Assembly (NCBI GenBank): GCA_022494885.1
Contig: JAGVSM010001163.1
Location: forward strand, 81,070-145,069
Origin: Micrasema longulum
Taxonomy: Eukaryota; Arthropoda; Insecta; Trichoptera; Brachycentridae
Direction of reading: 5' to 3'
Length of the DNA stretch: 64,000 nucleotides
The notes below the pieces were generated by a model. It worked only from the letters and a program-made list of their open reading frames with translations. It did no database searches and was not told the origin of the DNA. This document shows, piece after piece, positions 56,075-64,000 of the stretch. Made by a program: the position numbers and the translations under genes. The first letter of the stretch is position 1. Every line of letters starts with the position of its first letter.

Positions 56075-56292
56075 CATCATTGTTCCTCTTTCTTCACCTA
56101 GTGGTGCAGAGGGCAGCATTAGTGAACCAAATAGAGACGATTTTGATCATGCGTTGCTTGAAGATAAGGTGACCAATTTTACGCTTCAGAAGCTAGGCCG
56201 GGAACAAAGAAAACAGTTCAAAGAGCTTCTTAAATCAATATGTCTGTTCTGCCAAGAATCAAACCTTGGACCACGATAATGGTAGACAAACA
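56075..56292 (-). mobile_element. tRNA-derived SINE, family B
   Basis: On the minus strand a head with tgtctaccattatcgtggtc and B-box GGTTTGATTC, then a body aagctcttt..., ggtcaccttatcttcaag, and the end tgctgccctctgcaccacta, ggtgaagaaagaggaacaat, with a short GATGAT tail. Confidence 0.7.
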
Positions 56293-56544
56293 CCATCAAC
56301 CACTACATAGCGAGATGAATTTATCCCTGTTGAATTTCAAATTCAGGATATTTTTCCTGAGAGCAGCAATCGATTCAGAAGCACGGGTTTTGGTTCGATT
56401 TCACACAAACAAAGATCTGTATTCCTCTTTCACCTGAATAAAAACTAAAAAAGTATGTAAACAAGACAACAATTAACTAACAAGTCAATTTCCATAATTG
56501 CGAAAATCTTAAAAATGGCAATCAATTTTGTGTTCTTTTGATAA

Positions 56545-57150
56545 ATACGAATTTTTAGAGATCAGTGTTTTTTTTATTTATTTGTTAAAAGACTTTCAAA
56601 CAACGCCAAAAAAAACATATTTATGTTACTCAGCATGTCACGTTACAAGTTCTTGTCGGAGAGTTCTGCTGATTGGTGAGTTAGTTTCCCGGAAACCGGA
56701 TATCTATCACAACGTTATCATTGGTTTATCCGAGTTTACTTGTGACGTAGTTAAAAGCAGATTATTTTTATTATTTTTTTCATACATTTTAGAGAAACTT
56801 CGCCATACAATTAGAAACTCTCATTTTTACCACGTCTAAGGAAAGCTTTTTTCATATACACTTTCTCCTAACACTGAAATATTTCATTGGTCGAACTTCT
56901 TTTTTTAAACGCCAAATAATTTTCTTTTTTTCGCGGTTAAGAACTTTATTTTCAATTCCAGACACTTCTAGAACCAAAGTTTCTGCTTAGCTCGGAAGTT
57001 TTTCGTTGTTTATTGGTCAATTTAAAAAGTGTTTCAAGGGGTTGAACGACAAATTCTCACGAACAAAACTCATTTCCAATTTCGTTCCATTCCACTTTTT
57101 TTATACCTTCACGCAATAATTCTACGAGGTAAAGAGAAAAGATAATTTTT
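56545..57150 (+). repeat. Second copy of the hAT-type element interior
   Basis: Aligns with 49750-50300: tatttatttgttaaaagac, ccggatatctatcacaacg (versus ccggatatttttcacatct), catacattttagagaaactt (versus catttttaagaaactt) and gccatacaatt. Ends with terminal repeats were not found, so it looks truncated and older. Confidence 0.65.
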
Positions 57151-57169
57151 TTTTATCAATATTCCTACA

Positions 57170-57325
57170 GAGATGAGGTAGAATTTTTTCAAATTCAGGA
57201 TTATCGATATTCGAGCGTTTACAGGGCTTATGACCTGTAATTGGCTGGGTTGAGTGGCCACTTTACGTTTTTACAACATTCCCCATTCCGCTTATTAGCG
57301 AATATCGACACAGGTACCATTTTGA
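57170..57325 (+). repeat. Repeat X
   Basis: Contains acagagatgaggtagaattt, gcgtttacagggcttatgac, ctgtaattggctgggttgag, tggccactttacg, acaacattccccattccgc. Confidence 0.8.
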
Positions 57326-58035
57326 TTCTTGTATATATCTTATTAAATGAGAAAAATGAGAGAAATGAGAAAAGATAAAATTACGCACAAATTTAACACA
57401 ACAGCTTTGTTTGTTCTTTTGTAACCATAAAATAAAAATTCAAGTACAATACAAAGGACAATATATAAATCGTCGCCTTTCAAGCAAAAGTCACCAACAA
57501 AAAACACACAATTTTGGTATATTTACAATTAGAAAGTTTGGAGAACGAGGAAGAATCTGATTTTTGTGCTTTGGAAGCTTTATTTAAACAACATATTTCA
57601 TTTAGGTATATTTTATTAATTCTATTAGTAACTGTTTCTTTAAAATACATTTTTATAAATCTGAAAGGTTTTTAATACGTAGGTAAAAAGCTGGCTTAAA
57701 TTTGGTTTAGTGACTTATGCTTGTTTTTAATCTGGTCAATGCAGCTCAAAAGAGTAAGTGACAGGACCAAAATTTTACAATAGTTTATTTTAGATTTTTG
57801 TGGTTCAAATTTTTTTTAAATGTTTTTGTTTTATTTTTTACTATACAATTTCATACTTTACATAAGTCATACATAAAAATTGATGGCATATTTAACTCAA
57901 AACTGTGTTTTTTTAGGGTTAGTAACTTTTGCCTGAACGGCGACGAAATTTTATTTTTAGCGATAAAATAGTTAACTAAATTTGTTGCAACGGACAAGCA
58001 AAACATTATTGAGTAGGAAATACGTCTAGGCATAA
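57326..58035. other. Intron 6, unassigned
   Basis: A/T-rich; no element recognised. Confidence 0.5.
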
Positions 58036-58039
58036 TAAG

Positions 58040-58335
58040 TCTAGGTATTTACAGGGCGTGTGACCTGTAATTAGCTGGTTTACACACTGTGCAACATTTA
58101 CAACTCTGTCCGTGTTTTAACATCCACATTTCCTTAATTTTTTTCATTCGTTGACTTTTGAGGAGTAAAAAAACTGAAATTTTTATCATGTATGTGAGAT
58201 TTATCCGGCTGAACTATTTAACCTACTAGGCAACTCTGCTGTCTGCTGCAACACATTTAGTTTAAAATAATTCCATAGAAAGGAAATCCAGCCTGTCTAC
58301 AAACATTTAAACATAATAAAAATAGTATTGGTTAA
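58040..58335 (+). repeat. Repeat X, diverged
   Basis: Contains ggtatttacagggcgtgtga, cctgtaattagctggttta, cacactgtgcaacattta, then gaggagtaaaaaaactgaaa and the end aatccagcctgtctacaaac. Confidence 0.75.
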
Positions 58336-58534
58336 ACTTGCTTTGTTTCTTTGTTGTTCTAAATATATAAGTAAAAATAATGTGAGTATACTTTTAGCCC
58401 CTGATTTGGTCGTAGTAACTCCTGGGAATGCAGTTTATTTGTATTATTCATTGTATTTTATGATCTTAAAATTTAAACAAATAAGCGTTATAAAATAAAT
58501 TAAACTTGAATTTATTTATTAATTTCATGAATAT

Positions 58535-58625
58535 TGGTTAATATTTATAAATAACCATGTATTTACTTTTTTTCACAAACCAGTTTTGAGACGCACCCAA
58601 CTCTTCGTTTGGATACTTTTTACAA
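58535..58625 (-). repeat. Hammerhead-like remnant (HH copy 5)
   Basis: Minus strand: gtatccaaacgaagagttgg, gtgcgtctc, aaaactggtttgtg. Same layout as the other copies, but CUGACGA is CAAACGA-like, GAAA is AAAA and CCGGUA is CUGGUU. Clearly dead. The flank aatatttataaataaccat is the shared end. Confidence 0.6.
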
Positions 58626-58755
58626 TCACATGCTAATCCCAATATATATCTTTGGCATAGCAGTTACATAAAAACATGAATTATTTGTTTTTAAATAAAT
58701 TATCTCTTCATATATTGAGTTTTTCTACTGTCATTTCTTAGTGGAACTGCACTTT

Positions 58756-58868
58756 AATTATAAAAAAATACTTTATAGTTTTATTCCACTTTCACTGTCA
58801 CGGTCACTGATATTATAAAATAATTATAAATAAAAGTGGAATAAAACAACAAAGTATTTTTTATAATT
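58756..58868. repeat. Imperfect hairpin, 36-37-bp arms
   Basis: Left arm 58756-58792 (aattataaaaaaatacttta, tagttttattccacttt), spacer 58793-58832, right arm 58833-58868 (aaagtggaataaaacaacaa, agtattttttataatt). Partly similar to the perfect hairpin at 7932-8042. It ends about 40 bases before exon G. Confidence 0.85.
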
Positions 58869-58907
58869 ATCTCTTCATGTTTTAACAAACGGTTATTATT
58901 TTTTCAG

Positions 58908-59087
58908 GGATTGGAACTAAAGGGGCAGATGGTGTACTGCCCAGAATCAGATTCGCTTCTGTTCATTGGATCCCCTTTCCTTGACGGGCTTGAAGGATTG
59001 ACGGGAAGAGGGTTGTTTATATCTGATATTCCACTCCACGACGCTACAAGGGATGTTATTCTTGTAGGAGAACAAGCTAGAGCACAG
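58908..59087 (+). CDS. Gycalpha99B: sGC alpha exon G, end of the HNOBA domain
   Basis: The acceptor is ttattttttcag and the donor is GCACAG|gtaaca. There are exactly 60 codons in phase 0, encoding residues 322-381: [40 protein letters not shown] and [20 protein letters not shown]. This is the most conserved block of the whole fragment. In the family, the next residues begin the signalling coiled coil (DGLKRRMDKL-like) and then the cyclase domain. I looked for those motifs in frame after this exon and did not find them in the remaining 4.9 kb, so they lie in later exons outside the window. Confidence 0.96.
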
Positions 59088-59555
59088 GTAACAATAAACT
59101 CTTTAATTTATTTAAAAACTTGATATTTTATATAAAATAAATGCACCAGAGAATGCAAAAAATTTTGTCATTGTTCCAGTGGTTCAATCAAACTGTTTAT
59201 CTAAGTATATTTGAAGTCCTTAAGAAACTTGACTGATCACGATCAAAGCGGACCATGATTATAAACTTGCTTATACAAATTAGAATCATTAGTAGGTTAA
59301 CCAGATAGATGTGCATACTGTAAGAGTTTAACAAAGACAAAGCTAGTCTCTTTTGTATAATCTGTGCGAGATTCAGTTTATCCGTTAGTCGTTTGTTTTG
59401 CATATTTCAAGGTTTATTTTCTGAAATAAATTATTGACAACATAATTTTAATTATTTTAATTGATTATAAAAATATCTATGCTTATGCGACACGGTACAA
59501 ATCCAAATAAGGTGCTTAAGGTTACACAAATAACTACACTTATTACATCATTAGA
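59088..59555. other. Intron 7, first part
   Basis: Begins at the donor gtaaca. No recognised element; the next exon is not in the window. Confidence 0.55.
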
Positions 59556-59557
59556 CG

Positions 59558-59795
59558 CCTTGGCGCAGTTGGTAAGACGGCAAACTGTGAAACTGGCGTC
59601 GTAGGTTCGATTTCCGTCAGTTGTAAGAAAAAATCTAAGAAATATTTTTTTCTAAACTGGTTTGGGTGTCGTGTATTTTTCGTTACTTCCTTCCACATCC
59701 CCTCTTTCTCACCCGCTGACAAACCTCTTAAATAGAAGCTTAGCAGGCCATACATTTTTTTTTTAATAAAAAAAAAACCCTTAATGATGGGCAAA
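59558..59795 (+). mobile_element. tRNA-derived SINE, family D
   Basis: The head reads gacgccttggcgcagttggt, aagacggcaaactgtgaaac, B-box GGTTCGATTTC. A- and B-box are good but the acceptor-stem ends do not pair, so it is not a working tRNA gene. The body has aaactggtttgggtgtcgtg and ccacatcccctctttctcac, then a T/A-run. Confidence 0.65.
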
Positions 59796-60940
59796 CTAAT
59801 GGCACAATAACTTTAAAAATTTAATACGCAAATAAAATGTAAATTAGTGATGCAAAAATAAATGCATTCAATTGACTTTTTTGCAACATGGAACCTTCCA
59901 AACGATTTTCAGTGGAGATGTTTTATCTGCATTTCGTTTGAAACAAAAGCGTTTTATCCATTGCAAAACCTACTTCGATGTTTCTTTGAAAAGCGAGAAC
60001 TGAATACGATATGAATATAAGGTACATTTATCGATAGAAAAAGTTATTCATGAACTTTATTTTTTTTAAAAATAGGCAAAATTATAATGGTGAATGACAC
60101 TTATATTTTAGGAAAATTAGCCATCTTTACAATCGCACTAGAAATCATTTGCCGGTGGTATCCAACAAATATTGTTCTAGTTTATGAATTAAATCCTTAA
60201 AGATATACTTTATATTCCTATTTATTTATTTTTTCAACTCTTCTTCCGGTTGTTTATTGCTTTGCTTATGCAAACAAAGTTTTTTTTCCAAGCATGTATA
60301 AGAGTATATTGTACAACAATTATTTTTCACGGTTCTGGGTCAGTTCATTAATTTTTATCATTTTTATAAGTAAAGTCTCCATAAAGTCCGTGTGTCTTTT
60401 CGCAGTGGCTTAATTTTTTTATAACTTTCTGTGGGTCTTCACAAATTGAGCTGCATTGTGCACACATTTGTTTGTTGTTTAACCTCTCGGCATCAAACAT
60501 TAGACGATCGCGAAATATATGGAGGCCGTCCTGAGAGATGTATCTATCGCAACGGCATCAATCATCATCTCTTTTTCTTTAATATATGAAAATATTTTCC
60601 GAAAAAACCACGACCTGAAAGCATTAGCGATAGCTCGTAAGTCGACCCAAAAGTATTCAATATCTCGGATCTCTTAAATGTCTGAAAAACAATGTTGTCA
60701 TTTTGCCTGTATCACTGTTTTTTTAATGAATGACATGGGAATATGGTTGTAGGTAGGCAGAGTTCTCATTTTGGAAGCTTTTTTCGATAATTCATCCGCT
60801 CGCTCATTTTTCATGTTACCATCGTGTGCTATCATTAATGTCATTGCCATTTGCTTTTTTCTACTTTTTCGGTATTTTTTAGCAAGCTTTTTTATTCAAT
60901 AAATAATTGGACCTGTAAACTTTGGACCATTCAATCCTTG
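59796..60940. other. Intron 7, unassigned, possibly LINE C-terminus on the minus strand
   Basis: A more balanced block at 60480-60560 could be the C-terminal part of the RNase H-carrying LINE next to it, but I cannot read firm motifs. Confidence 0.4.
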
Positions 60941-60949
60941 TAAGCTTGA

Positions 60950-61460
60950 CATGTTGTCACTTTGTTGCAAGATTTAAGAATGTTATGTATTCTTTACTGT
61001 CCAGTTCATGCCTTTTTTATAGCCACTAGTTCACTTTCGAAGACTACACGTACACTCATCTGCCAACTTTATTTGTCTTTTGGCAATTTAAACTTCATTT
61101 TGAAAAATGACAAATTATGCTTCATCTCGTTCTTCCATTTTACTGCCATCGGCTAAGTTATGTATTGCGTACAAATTGTTCGTGATGTCTGCATCAATAA
61201 TTGTATTTATTTTAATAAGAGTGGCAGCGTGTTGTTGATCTATATAATCTATGCATTTTTAAATATTTCTTTCCCCGGGAATGTCATCCACATATTCGTA
61301 TCGCTTTGCATTTTACATTTATATAAATTTAAGCCAAATGTGCTGGCCATCTACTGTAGAACAACCGAGCAGAGAACACGGACGTGCATCTCCTATTACG
61401 CTATGGCGCACTATAGTGCAATGCTAGATAATACCATAAGACACCGAAATACATTGAGCT
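60950..61460 (-). pseudogene. LINE RNase H domain remnant
   Basis: On the minus strand, ADGSKMEER (61155-61128), then FVIFQNEV, then FESELVAIKKA (about 61045-61010). These are the first Asp and the helix with the catalytic Glu of LINE-encoded RNase H ('TDGSK...F.AELxAIxxA'). Stops interrupt it. Upstream (61200-61460) is too decayed to read. Confidence 0.65.
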
Positions 61461-62485
61461 GTGCAACAAAACCCTTTGCAGTTTTTCATTATATTATTAG
61501 CCCTAGTATTAACTGAGTATAATTCTAATGTTTTTCTAGCGAAACATCCGAGTAAAAGTTTAATAATTTAAAGTTCCAGCGTTGTATTTAGCCAATTTAT
61601 TCAATAAAAGGTTACTCAATAAAAGGTTTATTCCACTTCGTCAATCGATGTTTATATTTTTTTGCGTTGACGTGTTTTCTAGCAAATGTTTTTTTGATGT
61701 TCAATTTTTATTTTTTTATTCCTTCGTTTTCCGCGTCCTTCCAAATTCATTAACTGATCCCATATTCCTCATCACTGAATATTTTTTTTTATTATTTGAG
61801 ATTGCACTAAGTGCAAACTTTATTTGTCCATCAAATACAGTTGTTATTAAGAAGAAAATGTCGGTTTTCACATAAATATAATCACTATTTTCTTTTTAAT
61901 TTCTTTAATCATAAAGTTTGGCAATTTTATCTTTTGACCAGTCTGTTTTTGGGGTGGCTGGAAGATATTTCTTTTGAGCAATAAGTGCACCAAAGTGCAT
62001 AAATTTTTATACCAGAATATATTTTTTTTTAAAGTCGTTCTTCAGATGCTTATACTTAAGAATGTTATGTATACATTATCTTATCTCTTAAATTCTATAA
62101 ACATATAAAAACTCTTATTACTATGGAAAAAAAAAATATATGTACATCGAAAATAAAAAAATAACAATTGACCAAATAAAAAAGAAAAACACAAAAAAAA
62201 GTTAAACTTATAAAACCACGTTCTTAAAACCAGATTCTCAGCAGACGTCTTTCTCTTGAAATAAGTTAAGAAAAACAGTTAATAGGTTTTATAATAGCAG
62301 ATATACTAAACATTTTTGGGAGTAAAATATTGACGTTTGGGGATTCTAAAGACTTAAAAACTGTAAAAGAACACTTTATAGACAGCTTGCCCACCACATA
62401 CCGCACACTGCATCTGAGGACATAAATCTCCTTGGCGGTGCCCACATACACGGAAAATTTGCTCGTTGTAGACAGTTTAAAGACA
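61461..62485. other. Intron 7, unassigned
   Basis: A/T-rich, no recognised element or cyclase-domain exon. Confidence 0.5.
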
Positions 62486-62489
62486 GTGT

Positions 62490-62800
62490 GACAGTCGCCA
62501 ATTGATTGAATTGTGAATTTCTTTAATTCTTTTATTTGTTGACATTTGTGATGGAAAAGACCTAAAACCAGCCAACGACATGTGTCATAAACCCTGTAAA
62601 TGGCTAGACATCCATATTCTCTTCACAATTTTTTTTTACCCTCTATTTCAATAAATTTCAAGAATGATATTTTTTACAAAATAAGTGAAGTGGCTTTTAA
62701 TGTCAGTCATGACAGGTGACGAGCCGTATAAATGGCTGGAGATCACTATTACCATTTCTAAAACGATCCTCATATCTCTTGTACATGTATAAATAAATGT
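62490..62800 (-). repeat. Repeat X, two degraded inverted pieces
   Basis: First piece: taaaaccagccaacgacatg, tcataaaccctgtaaatggc. Second: tgtcagtcatgacaggtgac, gagccgtataaatggctgg, then cctcatatctcttgtacatg. Confidence 0.65.
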
Positions 62801-64000
62801 TTTTTACACCTTGAAAAGGTACAGCATTGCGAATTCGGTTAAATACCATCCCAATTTTAGTTTTGAGTCCAAAAAGATTTTTTTTCCGCTTTGGATGTCA
62901 GTTCCGGAAAACATATTACATATTATTTGTTCAAGTAAAGCAACCCTGAGAATCCATTTTTAAATTGAAATTGGTATTACTGTGCACGTAAAATATTATT
63001 TCCTTCAAAAGAGTTATGTGATTACTCGGGTGTAATATTTGTAAGAAGATAAATGTAAGTCTAGTAAAAAATATGCGGAATATTAGATTTAATTACAAAG
63101 CAAATACAAAAAACTTTCGGAGAAACGTATATTTTTTTTATTTTTTTTTATAAATAAAAGACGAATAATACTTCAATCCATAAATTTGGAATATTCAGTG
63201 ACTGGTTTCATCGCTTTCGTGACATCTTCGATATTCCTTATATCACTCAAATTACATACATTAATATTATTATTATAAATCAAATTTTTCTTTTGAAATT
63301 CGTACTACTACTAAAATCGCTTTAATGAAATTTTATCGACTTCTCATGGTTTAAAATCTTCTCCTTATATTGCTTTTTCAAATTTTAAAGATTACTTGCC
63401 ATACTTGTTATTCCTTCTTTATTTTTTCTTTTTATTTTTTCTCTGCTGCATTGGCATGTTTTTATACTTTTATACTACTTTTAATTACATATATTATAAA
63501 TGTAAATAAAATCAATATGTTGCTACTCTTACTATAATGTGTCATTAATTTTGAAGATGTTTTTTAAATTGACTTAAATTTATTGTCTTATATTTCACTT
63601 AAAGATTATTCTCATCGTTTCTTTGAATCCTTTAAAATAAATATGTGAATATTTATGTGTTTCCTTTTTTTTTTAAATGTTATTACTATTTTATTTTATT
63701 TTTACATCTGAGCATGTTTTTCATTCTTTATTTCAATTCTTAATTTTTAATTACTCTTACAAATTTTCTTCATTTTTTATACTTTTTCATTTGTAAATAC
63801 TCACTACAAACTATAGACTTTAAAATTTTTTTTTTTCACTTACATTTTAATTTTTAAACAACTTTCATTTATGTTTTTCTTTTTCCTTCTCTTTTTAATA
63901 CTTTCATAATTAACCTTACATATTATTGCTTTATAATATGGAAACTTTACTGGTCCATTAGAATTAAGTCTAATTGTGTAAAATATTAAACTTTGTAACT
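62801..64000. other. Intron 7, A/T- and T-rich end of window
   Basis: Long T-rich runs from about 63400 on. No exon with coiled-coil or cyclase motifs (no DGL...K, no FSDIVGFT). Confidence 0.55.

Larger units (their letters stand above)
8451..59087 (+). other. Gycalpha99B: Gene span (partial): soluble guanylyl cyclase alpha subunit, seven coding exons
   Basis: This is the only host gene I can recognise here. The alpha subunit pairs with a haem-binding beta subunit to form cytosolic guanylyl cyclase, which converts GTP to cGMP when nitric oxide binds. Seven exons (83, 83, 155, 212, 245, 185 and 180 nt) splice in frame to 381 codons with no stop. Fragment residues about 29-170 form the HNOB domain, 179-235 a variable linker with an acidic run (204-218), and about 236-381 the HNOBA/PAS domain. 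[42 protein letters not shown] and EQARAQ are close to fly Gycalpha99B and vertebrate GUCY1A as I remember them. The N-terminal exon(s) are not located. The coiled coil and cyclase domain must lie past 64000. Intron sizes are 9.3, 12.4, 3.7, 1.6, 17.5 and 5.0 kb. Confidence 0.93.

Noticed and set aside
59558..59635. tRNA gene (His-like anticodon GTG)
   Set aside because: A- and B-boxes are good but the two ends do not pair as an acceptor stem, and a SINE-like body and A/T-run follow.
59088..64000. Coiled-coil or guanylyl cyclase catalytic exon of the same gene
   Set aside because: Searched by eye for the coiled-coil start, FSDIVGFT and GDAYCVA-type motifs in all plus frames and found none.
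1..64000. Integrated viral genes, or bacterial or phage systems
   Set aside because: All polymerase-like motifs are LINE reverse transcriptases with LINE-type C-termini. No capsid, envelope, integrase of LTR type, operon or ribosome-binding-site pattern was seen.

Overview
The window is strongly A+T-rich animal DNA, almost certainly from an arthropod and probably an insect; I cannot name the species. Evidence for this is spliceosomal introns with GT/GC donors and pyrimidine-AG acceptors, many decayed LINEs, tRNA-derived SINEs, a mariner-like transposase, hAT-type and foldback elements, and no bacterial gene organisation.

One host gene is recognisable. Seven plus-strand coding exons (8451-8533, 17793-17875, 30283-30437, 34139-34350, 35910-36154, 53685-53869, 58908-59087) join in perfect phase into 381 codons. 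The product is the alpha subunit of soluble guanylyl cyclase, the nitric-oxide receptor, and looks like the orthologue of Drosophila Gycalpha99B. The exons encode the H-NOX-like (HNOB) domain and the HNOBA/PAS domain. The fragment stops exactly before the coiled coil, so the coiled coil and the catalytic cyclase domain lie beyond position 64000. The true N-terminus lies upstream of 8451 and was not located. Introns are 1.6 to 17.5 kb, and intron 4 uses a GC-AG pair.

The rest is intronic or upstream DNA filled with repeats. Layout: 1-8.4 kb, LINE fragments including a nested pair at 4.7-6.5 kb, SINEs and a perfect 51-bp hairpin; intron 1, a multi-copy interspersed repeat (called X here), SINE pieces and a LINE tail; intron 2, the best preserved LINE (22.3-24.8 kb) and five LINE fragments; intron 3, a LINE and two back-to-back inverted-repeat elements (called Y); intron 4, SINEs and a copy of X that runs up to the splice acceptor; intron 5, a split mariner, a LINE interrupted three times, a hAT-type element with an 8-bp target duplication, and hammerhead-ribozyme-like palindromic repeats; intron 6, a roughly 490-bp (TTTATTTTA)n array just after the donor, a second hAT-type copy and more X; after exon 7, a SINE and an RNase H remnant.

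The most unusual signals are small inverted-repeat elements carrying hammerhead-like cores (CUGACGA, helix, GAAA, CCGGUA) at about 28.3, 47.1, 52.9-53.1 and 58.6 kb, with a different hammerhead-like motif at 53.27 kb, about 380 bp upstream of exon 6. Element boundaries are read by eye and are approximate unless stated to be exact.
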